The notes: generated from the letters alone by a model not told the origin. DNA of 64,000 bases from CATOSP01 sp965197545 (GCA_965197545.1 CBDANJ010000008.1:2418001-2482000), one strand, 5' to 3'. Positions 8,813 through 18,605 are shown, numbered from the stretch's first letter. A program made the numbers and translations.

Positions 8813-10536
8813 CCTTTAGCCCGAATCCACCGAAGGAGTGGGAATTGAAGGTGTGCTGAAGGCGTGAAAGGGTGCTCCTCTGAATCTGGGATAATGGTTT
8901 TTGATCAGAAAACCGACCCCGGAAAAGGAGCACCCAATAGATGCTACCACTTGAGTCCCCCGACCGCATCCGCGTCGCCTTCGACGACCACCGCCTGGTA
9001 GCCAATGCCGGGCTGCTGTTGCCCGCCGGCCTGGCCCTGCGACTGGGTCTGGGTGAACTGGTGAACCGGCACCTCGACCTGGGAGATGCCCCTGGCCGGG
9101 CGAACCCTGGAGACAAACTGATGACCCTGGTGGCCTCCGCCCTGGCCGGCGGCGACTGCATTGACGACGCCGACGTGTTGCGTTCCGGCAGCACCGGGTG
9201 GGTGCTGGGCAGCGTGGTCAAGGCGCCGTCCACTCTGGGGACCTTCCTGCGCAGCTTCCGGTGGGGCCATGTCCGCCAGTTGGACCGGGTGAGCCGGGAA
9301 CTGTTGGCCCGGGCTTGGGCCGCCGGTGCTGGACCCGGCGGCGATCCGTTGACCATCGACCTGGACTCGACCATCTGCGAGACCTATGGACTGGGCAAGG
9401 AGGGCGCCCGCCGCCACGGGTACACCGGCCAGCGGGGTTATCACCCGCTGCTGGCCGTGGCCGCCGGCACCGGTGAGGTGCTGATGGCCCGGCTGCGTGA
9501 GGGCCGGTCCAACACCGCCCGGGGCGCCGCCCACTTCCTGCGGGAGACTCTGGGACGGGTGCGCTACGCCGGGGCTGGGGGACACTCACGGTGCGGGCCG
9601 ACAGCGGCTTCTACGTCCATTCCATCGTCGCCGTCTGCCGCAAGATGGAGGTCCGCTTCTCCATCACCGTCCGCCAGCACCAAAGCCTGCGCCATCTGAT
9701 CGAGGCCATACCCGAGGGGGACTGGACGCCGGTCCCCTACTGGATGGAGGGCGCCGCCGCCGTAGCTGAGACCACCTGCACGCCCTTCCGGAGCGAGCCT
9801 GACGCCGAACCGGTGCGGCTCATCGTCCGCCGGGTGAAGCCCACGCCCGGCTCCCAACTGGCCCTCTTCGCCAACTACAGCTATCACGCCTTCATCACCG
9901 ACCGGGAGGGGGATGTCCTGTATCTGGAGGCCGACCACCGCCGCCACGCCGAGATCGAGAACGCCATCCGCGACCTGAAGTACGGCGTGAGACTCAACCA
10001 TCTCCCCTCGGGGCGCTTCGCCGCCAACGCCGCTTGGCTGGCAGTGCAGGTCATCGCCCACAACCTGGCCCGCTGGACCGCACGCATCGCTCTGGAAGAG
10101 CCGGTGGCAACCACCAAGACCCTGCGGCGGCGCTTCTTCTCCTTGGCTGGACGCATCACCCGCAAGGCGCGGCGTCTCACTCTGCATCTTCCCCGGCACT
10201 GGCCCTGGGAAGCCCAGTTCAGTCGCGCCCTGGCTCGGCTGCAAGCCATTCCGTACCGGGCTTGACCAGGCCGTCGGCCTCCGGACCGCCCGTCGGACAA
10301 CCGAACGTCCCCACTGAGCCGCCCCAGCCCGGTCCGCGATTGTTTCCTCCTGTAGATGACCCGCCGGTCTCCCCTGCCGCCGCCGCCCCCAGACCGTCAA
10401 CCTCCCCTTCGTGGGGCTTACAAACCCCGCACCCGGTCAAATCCCTCTGGATCAAAGCCACGCCATCCATTCACCCCGCCCCTCATCCCTTCCCACATCA
10501 GCATGACCGCATCCCTTCGGTGGATTTGGGTTTAGG
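8813..10536 (+). mobile_element. IS1380 family insertion sequence
   Basis: The ends carry imperfect inverted repeats around AATCCACCGAAGG (left about 8824-8837, right about 10514-10527). The outermost bases read CCTTTAGCCCG on the left and GGTTTAGG on the right. A second inverted pair (GGTGCTCCT at about 8873 and AGGAGCACC at about 8928) lies just upstream of the transposase. No target duplication was clear. The right end overlaps the hicB stop codon. The enclosed transposase is frameshifted. Confidence 0.75.
8941..10265 (+). pseudogene. IS1380 family transposase, one frameshift
   Basis: The first frame (8941 to about 9580) begins MLPLESPDRIRVAFDDH and contains TIDLDSTICETYG, the first catalytic Asp, followed by GYTGQRGYHPLLA. 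After a frameshift near 9580-9590 the protein continues with VRADSGFYV (second Asp), FITDREGDVLYLEADHRRHAEIENAIRDLK (Glu motif, partly quoted) and the C-terminal HNLARW region. Joined, it would be close to full IS1380 length (about 440 residues). A single shift could be decay, programmed frameshifting or a sequencing error; I see no obvious slippery run at the junction. Confidence 0.85.
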
Positions 10537-10777
10537 CGGCCAGTTGGACCTTACGGACTTCCGGCGTCGGACTGTCCGCCAAGTCTATCGGCGATGCCCC
10601 GGCATCGAGGCAGGCTTCAATCGCTTCGATGATGTTGATCAGCAGATCATCCTTAGTTTCGGCTTGACTGACACAACCGGGCAACTCCTCTACTTCGGCC
10701 CAGTACCCGCCTTCTTCAGCAGCTCTAATGATGACTGTGTACTCCCTGTTACGGTCGTCCACCACGACCCTCCTCAC
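10532..10777 (-). CDS. hicB: HicB family antitoxin
   Basis: This 81-residue protein has the HicB core REYTVIIRAAEEGGYWAEV-EELPGCVSQAET, the partial RNase H-like fold that binds and neutralises HicA. The start is a GTG at 10777, overlapping the end of hicA by 29 bases, the usual tight coupling. No C-terminal DNA-binding domain is present, so autoregulation would need another route. The stop codon (10532-10534) lies inside the right terminus of the IS1380 element, so the native C-terminus may have been replaced by IS sequence. Confidence 0.85.
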   Translation of the reverse strand: MRRVVVDDRNREYTVIIRAAEEGGYWAEVEELPGCVSQAETKDDLLINIIEAIEACLDAGASPIDLADSPTPEVRKVQLAA

Positions 10778-10985
10778 AAGTTATCTGTGAAGTCCTGTTC
10801 GATATGCCTGCGGTCCTTAACAGTGCTCTCAACAAGCCAACCTTTAAGACGCCATGCGGAATAGAAAGTGTCCTTCCGTTGATGACAACGACCCGGTGGC
10901 TGCCTTTCCCGCGCCGCTCCTCGCCGCCTAATCGGCCGAATGCTCTCACGGCTTCTGCTTGTCTGATGTTGCGTAGTGTCGGCAA
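10749..10985 (-). CDS. hicA: HicA family mRNA interferase toxin
   Basis: This 78-residue protein has the dsRBD-like HicA signature: EAVRAFGRLGGEERRGKGSHRVVV with the catalytic His of the GSH motif at about residue 30, then LSIPHG and LLRALLRTAGIS. HicA toxins cleave mRNA and are held inactive by HicB, encoded directly downstream with an overlap. The start is TTG at 10985; the extra C-terminal tail after AGIS is longer than usual and overlaps hicB. The order hicA-hicB on one strand is canonical. Confidence 0.82.
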   Translation of the reverse strand: MPTLRNIRQAEAVRAFGRLGGEERRGKGSHRVVVINGRTLSIPHGVLKVGLLRALLRTAGISNRTSQITCEEGRGGRP

Positions 10986-11032
10986 TACCAGTACAAGGTA
11001 ACACCGTGTCGGGGAATGTTAAGTATTCCTAG

Positions 11033-11948
11033 GGGGTGTCGTCAAAAGAGTTTGCTCCAGACCATCACTGCCCGGAGTTGGCAGATGGCCAGGTATGACG
11101 CTGTTCTCTTGGCATAACGGGTCGCCACCCCGCGCCACTGCTTGAATTCCAGGAATCCGTTCTCCACCAAGTGCCGCAGCTTGTACAGCGCCCGGTCATA
11201 GTCCCGCTTTTCCCTCCGGTTGCTTTTGGGCGGTATCACCGGGTCCATTCCCAATTCCCGGACGGCGGCTATGATTTCATTGGTGTCATAGGCTTTGTCC
11301 GCCGGCAGGCACTCCGCCTCTATGCCCTCAATCAGAGGCAAAGCCCGGGAGCAGTCGGCAACGGTACCCCCGGTCACCGCCAGCCTGACCGGCATTCCAT
11401 GGGCATCCACGGCCAGATGCAGTTTGCTGTTCAGCCCCCTTTAGTGCGGGCAATGGACTGATTTCCGCCCCGGGCGCCGGCGCTGTGGGGATGGGCCCCG
11501 TATCCAGTACGGGGCAGGCTCTTGATATAGCTGGCGTCTATCATCAGCCACTCGAAATCCGGGTCCTCAATCACTGCCTCCAACAGTCCTGCCCAGACGC
11601 CCCGGTCCCGCCGGCGGCAAAAGCCTTTAGCCCCCCGGCTTGACCGGGGGGCCGATGGGTGTTCTTCCAGTCTCCGTAGTCCGGGGGCAAATCCCGCCAG
11701 AGCCTGCCCCGTACTTGATGCGGGGGAGCGCCGGTGCGCAGAATCCGGCACACGGCGTCGATAAACTGCCGGTTGTCATGGGCCGGCCGGCCTCTCTGGC
11801 CCTCTTCCCCAGGCAGGTGCGGCCGCAGCCGCTCCCAAACGTCGCCGGTCATATCGTGGCGCCGGTGCGCTGCCGTCATACTCCCCACCTTCCACACTCT
11901 CCCTATTTCCACCAATCTACCACTCTCTCGCTGTTTTGACGTCACCCC
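11033..11948 (-). mobile_element. IS5 family insertion sequence with CTAG target duplication
   Basis: The 916-bp element has near-perfect terminal inverted repeats GGGGTGTCGTCAAAA / TTTTGACGTCACCCC. It is flanked by CTAG at 11029-11032 and 11949-11952, a YTAR-type duplication. It is distinct from the IS5 element at 1902. A 3' remnant of the same element type occurs at 35523-35707. The right CTAG is also the left flank of the IS701 element. Confidence 0.88.
11042..11879 (-). pseudogene. IS5 family transposase, frameshifted
   Basis: From the right, HDMTGDVWERLRPHLPGE and FIDAVCRILRTGAP form the N-terminal part. A shift leads to AVIEDPDFEWLMIDASYIK with the first Asp and HPHSAGARGGNQ. Another shift near 11420-11440 leads to DAHGMPVRLAVTGGTVADC and LPADKAYDTNEI, then REKRDYDRALYKLRHLVEN with the Glu-region helix. 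A palindromic element (11701-11727) and a second hairpin (about 11631-11654, CCCCCCGG-type arms) lie inside the reading frame. It is inactive. Confidence 0.88.
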
Positions 11949-11952
11949 CTAG

Positions 11953-13418
11953 TACTACAACGACGGGTTTAGGGTGGCGGCTCCGGCCTGGCTTTGCGGC
12001 GGGCGGAGCGGCGTCTTTGGTGGGAGCGGCGGGCCCGCTCGTTACGTAGTTGAGACTCCCTCAGCCATAGTAGCAACTCGTCTGGCCCGAACCGCTCCCG
12101 GGGCAGCATCTCACGCACCACCCGGTACACCCCCGTTTACACGAGGGCAGGCTCTGTGGACGGGTGATCCGGGGCATCTTTTCCCCCCAATCCTGCTGCA
12201 AGTTCAGCAGGAACGCTCCGCCCAGCAGGCACATGGCTATGTGGTGATGCCAGCCTGCCCAGCTCCGGGTCTCGTATTCGTCCAGCCCCACGTCACCCTT
12301 CTCAGTCTCGAACTCCGTTTCAATACGCCACCTGGAACCGCCCACGTATGCCAGAGTCTCCAGGGGAGTATCTTCGGGGGCGTTGGACAGGTAGTAACGC
12401 GGCTCGCTGCCGTCCAGGTTCCGGCGCCAGACGGCCCAGTGGATCTCGCCGGGCTTCCGCTTTGCCGTTGGCCGCACCCTTTGGGCGCTGAACTGGTAGC
12501 TGCGGGGCCCTTGGGATCCCTGGGCCACCGTTATCTCCCGCCAAGCCTCATCGGGCAACTCATCACCGCGCTGCTCCATGGTCCGGCGCTGCCCATCCTC
12601 CAGCTTGGCTTTGCGCGGGCGCCCGGACCCCTGATATTCCGGACTGGTCCAAGCCAACTCCAAGGGCCAGACCGTAGTGCTGCCGGGAACGTCCAACACG
12701 TAGCGCATCCCCAGGGCCGCCAGGGCGTCCCGGAAGGACGGTGACATCCCGAAGGCGTCGTCTCCGGCAACCCACCCGGCTCTGAGGTGGCCCAACTGCA
12801 AGGCCCGCTCCAGCATCTCCAAGGCCAACTCCGTCTTCGAGCGGTAGCTCCCCCGGCACCCCCGCCGCCGCACAACGGCCCGGATCCGAAGTCCAACTCC
12901 CGGGCAAATACAGGCGCTTATCCACCAGCACCCGGCCCAGCGGGCTGACGTAGGCCAGGAACATGCCAGCCTGACAGTTGGCCACTTTCCCCAGCCTGCC
13001 GCAGTACTGCCGGGCCACTCCTGCCGATTTCCTGCCCTGCTTGGGGAAGTCGCTGCCGTCGAACACCCACACGGCCTCGGGATGCTCCAGCCTGGGGGCC
13101 AGGTATTCCTGTAACCGCCCTATGACGGCGTCATCGTCCCAGCGGGCCTCGGTGAGAAAGCGCTGCATCGCCCGGGCAGAGATGCCCACCGATTCGGAGA
13201 GATTCTCGGCGTTGCGCCGCTCCTGGGCCTGCACCAGCAGGGCCCGGAGATAGTTCCGGCTGTGCTCCCGCCACTGCTTACGGCCGAAGGATGGCGCAAA
13301 GAAGGCGTGAAATTCCTGAAAGCTGTCGTAGACCCGCTCGAAGCTCGCCGCATCCATCACCCACACCGCCCACTATCACCTGGCCAGCTATCCTACCAGA
13401 CAACTCGTCGTTGTAGTA
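11953..13418 (-). mobile_element. IS701 family insertion sequence abutting the IS5 element
   Basis: Inverted ends TACTACAACGACG (11953-11965) and CGTCGTTGTAGTA (to 13418) bound about 1.47 kb. The left flank is CTAG (shared with the IS5 element) and the right flank is TTAG; both fit YTAR, the target reported for IS701-type elements, but they are not identical. Confidence 0.8.
11969..13366 (-). pseudogene. IS701 family transposase, frameshifted
   Basis: The N-terminal half reads from 13366: FGRKQWREHSRNYLRALLVQ, VFDGSDFPKQGRKS (first Asp), ARQYCGRLGKVANCQ. A shift near 12880 leads to YRSKTELALEML and GWVAGDDAFG (second Asp), and then to RWRIETEFETEKGDVGLDEYE (partly quoted) with the Glu, and WHHHIAM. 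A short palindromic element (12130-12153) then shifts the frame, so the C-terminus VYRVVREMLPRERFGPDELL is read in another frame down to a stop at 11969. The gene is inactive through at least two lesions, one of them caused by the palindrome insertion. Confidence 0.88.
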
Positions 13419-13726
13419 TTAGTAGTCCTTGTCTCCCAGGTTCGAATAACCCGGGAAAGACGTGACGCAGCCGGCGGCGTGAAATACACAGACCTTAAAG
13501 ACGTCAGGTTTGATCTCGTGGAAGTCCCATTCGCTGCCTTGGCGACTCCCGTCGATCATCCTGATCTCGCTTCTCTCATATGTAATTCGGATTGATTATT
13601 AACATTCAGCCGCATGCTACGGTTCGGGTACAGTCTAGTCAAGTTGAGAGTAACGCATAGCCTGGGTGAGCAAATCACTCTCGGACAATGTCCTGACCTA
13701 CCTGCTTCGTCGGGTAGATACCCGCC
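13419..13726. other. Non-coding stretch right of the IS701 element
   Basis: I see no gene. Short open frames have no family resemblance. A T-arm-like string (GGTTCGAATAACC at about 13439) is present, but nothing upstream completes a tRNA. Confidence 0.3.
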
Positions 13727-13927
13727 GTGGTTCATGGATTCAGAAGCTCATTCAAGGATTGGGCCGCTGAGAACACGGATGCGAGTTTCGCGGTGATGGA
13801 GCTTGCCCTCGCGCACGGAGCAGGCTCCAGCATGGTACAGTCATACGCCCGAACAGACCTGCTAGAGCGGCGGCGGGAATTGATGGACCAATGGGCAGCC
13901 TACGTGTCGAAGAGTAAGCGCATGTGA
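13727..13927 (+). pseudogene. C-terminal fragment of a tyrosine recombinase (phage-type integrase)
   Basis: The 66 residues contain HGFRSSFKDWAAE (the HxxR box) and, after a helix, SYARTDLLERRRELM with the expected nucleophilic Tyr about 33 residues later. These are the last two catalytic boxes of a tyrosine recombinase. A stop codon just upstream (13715) and the absence of the first Arg box show it is a remnant. It suggests a past integrated element beside the IS cluster; another recombinase fragment lies at 35174-35449. Confidence 0.75.
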
Positions 13928-14264
13928 TAAATCCAGACTGTTGGCAACTAAATGGCAAGTTATTGGTTGTCAAAATTTTCGGACGCTTTCCCGCATTGCT
14001 GCTCCATAGGCACGCTGCCCCTGTCTTGGGTCAACAAGACGCGGCTCGACCCGCCTTTGGCCCACACCCCGGGAAGCCTGCCTTCGTGACGGTCCTCGCG
14101 CCCGGCAGTTGTCCCAGGGAACAGACCTCAGTCCGATACACGAAGTCTCTAGACCGGCGGCCCGATTCAGGGGGTTGATGTTAGAATAGCGCATCAATTG
14201 ATCCACTGATCCACCGCCGCCGGGCGCCCTTGCTGCGGCGGGAGTTAGGAGGCCAGTATCCAGT
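13928..14264. other. Intergenic region upstream of the amidohydrolase
   Basis: No coding potential is recognised. It contains the ribosome-binding region of the next gene (GGAGTTAGGAGG about 15 bases before the ATG at 14265). Confidence 0.3.
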
Positions 14265-15410
14265 ATGGACAATCTCCTCGTCATATCTTCGGATTCCCAC
14301 GTATTCGAGCCGCCCGACCTGTGGACCGAGCGTATCGATGCGGAGTTCCGGGAGCGCGCGCCGCGAATGCAGCGGGTGGGCGACGCGGACCATCTGGTGA
14401 TTGAAAGGGACCAGATGATCGCCGGCATCGGCCTCATCTCCAACGCCGGCGCCCGTTTCGAGAACCCGGAGCAGATCTCCGCTCACGGACGTTTCGAGGA
14501 CGTGAGTGTCGGCGGATACGACCCCGAGCAACATATCCGGGACATGAAGATTGACGGCGTTTCCGGCGAGTTGCTCTACCCTTCGCAGGGGTTGTTCTAC
14601 TTCAGGGTCGCCGACTCCCGCCTCATGTCGGCCATCTTCCGCACCTACAACGACTGGCTGGCGGAGTTCTGCGCCACCAACCCTGACCGCCTCAAGGGCG
14701 TGGCCATGATCAACCTGGACGACGTGTCCGAAGGCGTTGCCGAGTTGGAGCGATGCGCCGGGCTGGACATGGCGGCGGCGATGATTTCCGAGTATCCCCA
14801 GGAACACCGGCGTTACGACAGCCCGGAGTACGATCCCTTCTGGGCCGCTGCCCAGGACCTGGAAATGCCGGTCAGCCTGCACACCGCGACTCGCCGCGAG
14901 GGCCGGAGCCGGGCGGCCGGCGCAACGTCGGTGCGAGACGCCAGCGGGCGGGCCACCAAGGTCTTCTACCCGGCGGCCTCGATGTGCGACATCATCTTCT
15001 CCGGCGTGTTCGAGCGCTACCCCAGGTTCAAGCTGGCCATCGTGGAGTTCGAGCTTTCGTGGGTACCCTATCTGCTGGACTCCATGGACTACACCTACCT
15101 GGAGCGGCAGGAAGAAGCCTCCTACCGCTTCAAGAGTGACATGCGGCCCAGCGACTTCCTCCACAACAACGTATACCTCAGTTTCCAGGAGGACGCCGTC
15201 GGGATTCGCCTGCGCGACATCATAGGCGTTGACCGCCTGATGTGGGGCAGCGACTACCCCCACTCCGAGTCCACATTCCCCCGCTCCCGGGAGGTGCTGA
15301 GGGAGATTCTAGAGGGCGTACCCGTAGATGAGCAGGCCAGCATCGTCGGCGGGGCCGCGGCGGCGCTTTACGGGTTCGACATTGAGAAGGTGGCAGAGCC
15401 CATCGCCTAA
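14265..15410 (+). CDS. Amidohydrolase family (amidohydrolase_2-type) protein
   Basis: This 381-residue TIM-barrel metal-dependent hydrolase belongs to the ACMSD / 2-pyrone-dicarboxylate hydrolase group. The N-terminal SSDSHVFEP corresponds to the first-strand metal site (here DSH in place of the common DxH). LHTATRREG supplies the mid-barrel His, FERYPRFKLAIVEFELSWVPYLLD the conserved strand after it, and MWGSDYPHSESTFP the late Asp motif. Enzymes of this group decarboxylate or hydrolyse carboxylated aromatic or pyrone intermediates. It is preceded by a long gap and followed by repeats, so it is probably monocistronic. The substrate is unknown. Confidence 0.85.
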   Translation: MDNLLVISSDSHVFEPPDLWTERIDAEFRERAPRMQRVGDADHLVIERDQMIAGIGLISNAGARFENPEQISAHGRFEDVSVGGYDPEQHIRDMKIDGVSGELLYPSQGLFYFRVADSRLMSAIFRTYNDWLAEFCATNPDRLKGVAMINLDDVSEGVAELERCAGLDMAAAMISEYPQEHRRYDSPEYDPFWAAAQDLEMPVSLHTATRREGRSRAAGATSVRDASGRATKVFYPAASMCDIIFSGVFERYPRFKLAIVEFELSWVPYLLDSMDYTYLERQEEASYRFKSDMRPSDFLHNNVYLSFQEDAVGIRLRDIIGVDRLMWGSDYPHSESTFPRSREVLREILEGVPVDEQASIVGGAAAALYGFDIEKVAEPIA

Positions 15411-15726
15411 TGACCGGGCCCGTGGCGGGATAATCATTTCCAGGGGGAGTCACTCACGCTTGCGAAGGGGAATGGAAAACGTTGCTCCAGGACCCGGGGC
15501 AACCTCTCTTTCCCCGGTCACACTGGCGGCTGACACTGCTGGCCGCAGTGGGCACAATGGCCGCATCAAGGCTCAACACCCGGGCGCTTTTGAGCACGTC
15601 CGCGGAGCCTGCTGACCCACGCATGGTCAAATGTTTGACAATCCGAACCCGCCACTGATTCATTATTAATTATTAGTAGAAGCCCAGGTGGGCCGGCCGC
15701 CCCGGTCAGCGGGCAAGGACGTCCGG
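15411..15726. other. Intergenic region after the amidohydrolase
   Basis: No gene, RNA or terminator is recognised. The following 100 bases hold a transposase relic and a dispersed repeat. Confidence 0.3.
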
Positions 15727-15822
15727 AGTGAGAAAGACCCAGAGGCCGACTGGACAGGTAGCCGCCGCAGGGTGCGGTCCCACTTTGGATACAAGGTGCA
15801 TCTTGGCGTGGATGCCGTGTAG
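15727..15822 (+). pseudogene. Relic of an IS5/IS1182-type transposase
   Basis: A 31-codon open stretch encodes SEKDPEADWTGSRRRVRSHF followed by GYKVHLGVDAV and a stop. DPEADW and HFGYKVHLGVD are the conserved segment around the second strand of the DDE domain in IS5/IS1182-type transposases. Nothing of the rest of the gene remains. Short but distinctive. Confidence 0.65.
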
Positions 15823-15828
15823 TTAGGC

Positions 15829-15907
15829 GGGAATTCAGAAATGCCAATGATACGGACCGTTGCTGGTTGCACACGTTTCTGGATTCCGGGCTCGACCCGG
15901 AATGACG
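15829..15907 (+). repeat. Dispersed repeat ending in a GGATTCCGGG palindrome
   Basis: About 60 bases from GGGAATTCAGAAATGCC onward closely match 28389-28450, which lies inside an IS66-like MITE. The repeat ends in a palindrome (GATTCCGGGCTCGACCCGGAAT) common in intergenic repeats. It is non-coding. Confidence 0.6.
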
Positions 15908-16023
15908 GGCTTCTGAACTGCCACGTTGCCAGGCTCTTGTTGACACTCGCTTTGGCCAATCCTAAGATGTGATGAATGGGCGCTTGGTTTAGTCCTTCGG
16001 GCTCGATAAACGGAGAGGTGGTA

Positions 16024-17433
16024 ATGCCCCACCAAGAAGACATTGGATTGATGGCCCACTTGATGAGACGCGCGGGCTTCGGCGACCCCCGCGAGGAAGT
16101 GGAGGAGCGCGCCTCCAAAGGTTACGAAGCCGTGGTCGAGGAGCTTCTGCATCCAGAGCGGCAGCCGGCCATAGACGACGAACTGCTGTACCGGTTCTTC
16201 CCGGGTTATGAGGGGGCCGGGGCGCCGCCAATTAACCAGGCCGATTGGGTGTTCCGGATGATCAACACCAAGCGGCCTCTGGAAGAGAAGATGGCCCTCT
16301 TCTGGCATCAGTTGTTCGCAACCAGCAACTCCAAGGTGGACAATCCACCGGAGATGACTCGCCAGATTGCCATGTTCCGTGAATACGGATTGGGCAGTTA
16401 CCGTGACCTGCTGGTAGAGCTTGCCAAGTCACCAGCCATGATCTTCTGGTTGGACAACCACGGCAATCATGATGGCGCCATAAACGAAAACTGGGGCCGG
16501 GAGCTGTTGGAGCTTTTCTCCCTCGGAGTCGGTAACTACTCAGAAGATGATATCAGGGATGCAGCCAGGGCTTTCACCGGATGGACGATTGCCCCTAAGA
16601 TTCCCCGTAATCCTTTAGGCCGTTTTTACTGGCAATTCGAGTACAAACCTGAGGACCACGACTATCGGGAGAAGACATTCCTAGGGTATACCGGAAACTT
16701 CAATGGCGAAGACATCGTGGACATCATCGTGAATCAGTCGGCTACGGCCCGGTTCCTAGCCCGCCACCTCTACAGATTCTTCGTCGCCGACGAGCCTCAT
16801 GTGGCCAGTTGGAACATTACGCCACCCATGGACCCTGAAGCCATCGAGTTGTTGGTGGATGCCTACAATGAGTCCCGCGGCGACATCCGGTCTATTTTAA
16901 GAGCATTGTTCAACTCCGAGTTCTTCAAGAATGCCCGCTTCGCCCGGGTGAAAAGCCCGGCTGAATTGATCGTTGGCACTGTGCGTATGGCTGGCAACTA
17001 TAACGGCTTCAAGCCAGGATTCAACAATCTGGCGTTGGAGTGCAATTGGCAGGGACAAGAGCTTCTCAATCCTCCCAGCGTGGAGAGTTGGCACACAGGC
17101 TCCGAATGGATCGACCCGGGCGTTTTGATGCGCCGGGTGAATTTTGCCGCGGGGATATTTGGAGACACCTCGCTACCCGGCGTCCAGGCTATCATCAAAC
17201 GGGTGGTGGTGAATGTGCAAGGGAATCTCTCACCGCAGGCGATAGTGGCAGCTTGTCTTGACGCGATGGGGCCGTTGGAAGTCAGCGAGGCGACTCACTC
17301 TGAGTTGATGTTCCATGCCGAAAAATGTGGCGAATTGGCCTGGAGCACCAGAGAAGAACTCAGCGCTACATTTCGGAATGTGAGCAAGATATTGACCCTG
17401 ATCGCCGCCTCCCGAGACTATCAGTTTGCCTAG
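16024..17433 (+). CDS. DUF1800 family protein
   Basis: The product has 469 residues from the ATG at 16024, chosen because GGAGAGGTG stands at ribosome-binding distance; an ATG 48 bases upstream lacks one. Family hallmarks are HLMRRAGFGDPREEVE near the start, KMALFWHQLFATSNSKV, NWGRELLELFSLGVGNYSEDDIRDAARAFTGW, RFLARHLYRFFV and RSILRALFNSEFF. DUF1800 proteins are nearly always paired with a DUF1501 protein, as here 29 bases downstream, and biochemical function is unknown. Unlike many members, this one has no signal peptide and begins directly with the conserved helix. Confidence 0.9.
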   Translation: MPHQEDIGLMAHLMRRAGFGDPREEVEERASKGYEAVVEELLHPERQPAIDDELLYRFFPGYEGAGAPPINQADWVFRMINTKRPLEEKMALFWHQLFATSNSKVDNPPEMTRQIAMFREYGLGSYRDLLVELAKSPAMIFWLDNHGNHDGAINENWGRELLELFSLGVGNYSEDDIRDAARAFTGWTIAPKIPRNPLGRFYWQFEYKPEDHDYREKTFLGYTGNFNGEDIVDIIVNQSATARFLARHLYRFFVADEPHVASWNITPPMDPEAIELLVDAYNESRGDIRSILRALFNSEFFKNARFARVKSPAELIVGTVRMAGNYNGFKPGFNNLALECNWQGQELLNPPSVESWHTGSEWIDPGVLMRRVNFAAGIFGDTSLPGVQAIIKRVVVNVQGNLSPQAIVAACLDAMGPLEVSEATHSELMFHAEKCGELAWSTREELSATFRNVSKILTLIAASRDYQFA

Positions 17434-17462
17434 GAAAGTCGTTACGACTAATGTGGAAGGAT

Positions 17463-18605
17463 ATGAAAATGGCATCAACCCATAAAGACCCCGTGCTGGT
17501 CGTATTAGAGCTTACCGGGGGCAACGATTACCTCAATACGATCGTTCCTTATAGCGATCCTCTGTATTGGGATAACCGTCCCAAGGTCCATATCGCGGAA
17601 GACCAATTACTGCTTATAGATGATGAACTGGCATTCCGGTCTGATACGGAGCCGTTGAAAGATATCTACGACAAAGGGAACATGGCAATCATTCACGGAA
17701 TCGGATTTGAAAATTCACCCCGTTCGCACTTTCGCGCCATGGACATCTGGCATACCTGCGAGCCGGATTCCATCGGGATTAGCGGCTGGCTCGCCAAGGT
17801 AATCCGGGACTTGGATCCTGGCGGCGAGAACGTGTTAAAGGGAGTGAACTTAGGCCAAGGGTTGCCCCGGGCGCTAACCATGCCGGGGGTCCCCGTTACT
17901 TCTGTCAACCACCTTCCCACATACGGCGTGCTCAGATCAAATCCGGGAATCGCGTCCGAGCAGGAGCGGGTCCAGCTATTGGACAGCTTCGCCCGCATGT
18001 ACGCTCCCGCCATCGGCGCCGGACCGGCCATGGAATATCTGGGACAGGCAGGACGGGATGCGTTGAGAGGAGCCGACATCATCCGGGTTGCTCCCGAAAC
18101 CTATTCTTCAAACGTAGAGTACGCCAATAATCCCATCGCGAGACGCCTCAGAGACGTGGCCCAGGTGCATCTGGCTGGTCTGGGCACCCAGGTCTTTTAC
18201 ACGTCTTACGGGCCCTTCGACACCCATTATGACCAGATGGGATCACATACCAAAGTTTGGATAGACGTTTCCGCCGCCATCAACGACTTCTTCGCCGACC
18301 TGCGTGAGCACGACGCGTCAGACGAGGTGGTCATTATGCTGTTCAGCGAGTTTGGACGCCGCGTCCGCGATAATGGCACTGGTACCGACCACGGAGCGGC
18401 TGGGGCAGCGTTCGCCATCGGCGACCGGGTAAATGGTGGAATGTACGGGACCTATCCGTCGTTGAAACCAGGAGATCTTTCTCAAGGAGATCTGACGCCA
18501 GACTACGATTTCCGTGGCTTCTACTCCACTTTGGCGGACAAATGGTTGGGACTCGACCCGGTACCTATCGTCGGCGGCAACTTCGAGCAAATGTCCTTCG
18601 TGTAG
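17463..18605 (+). CDS. DUF1501 family protein
   Basis: The product has 380 residues from the ATG at 17463, preceded by GGAAGG; an upstream alternative ATG at 17451 exists. It has the sulfatase-like/DUF1501 motifs VLVVLELTGGNDYLNTIVPY at the N-terminus, AIIHGIGFENSPRSHFRAMD, then DTHYDQMGSHTKVW and VIMLFSEFGRRVRDNGTGTDHGAA (partly quoted) with the conserved Glu, Arg and His. It lacks the Tat signal peptide many homologues carry. The DUF1800 partner lies upstream and an NHL-repeat gene follows 36 bases downstream, so all three are likely one operon. Confidence 0.9.
   Translation: MKMASTHKDPVLVVLELTGGNDYLNTIVPYSDPLYWDNRPKVHIAEDQLLLIDDELAFRSDTEPLKDIYDKGNMAIIHGIGFENSPRSHFRAMDIWHTCEPDSIGISGWLAKVIRDLDPGGENVLKGVNLGQGLPRALTMPGVPVTSVNHLPTYGVLRSNPGIASEQERVQLLDSFARMYAPAIGAGPAMEYLGQAGRDALRGADIIRVAPETYSSNVEYANNPIARRLRDVAQVHLAGLGTQVFYTSYGPFDTHYDQMGSHTKVWIDVSAAINDFFADLREHDASDEVVIMLFSEFGRRVRDNGTGTDHGAAGAAFAIGDRVNGGMYGTYPSLKPGDLSQGDLTPDYDFRGFYSTLADKWLGLDPVPIVGGNFEQMSFV

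Noticed and set aside
9564..10400. A 278-codon minus-strand frame opposite the IS1380 transposase
   Set aside because: Shadow of the transposase reading frame; no motifs.
13430..13460. T-arm-like sequence suggesting a tRNA or an attachment site next to a recombinase fragment
   Set aside because: No acceptor, D or anticodon arms can be built upstream, because the IS701 element ends there; the stem is also imperfect.
14181..15263. A 360-codon minus-strand open frame opposite the amidohydrolase
   Set aside because: Shadow frame without domains; the + strand carries the metal-site motifs.
15976..16023. Upstream start of the DUF1800 gene
   Set aside because: The ATG at 16024 has a good ribosome site and starts at the conserved region; the extension is not conserved in appearance.
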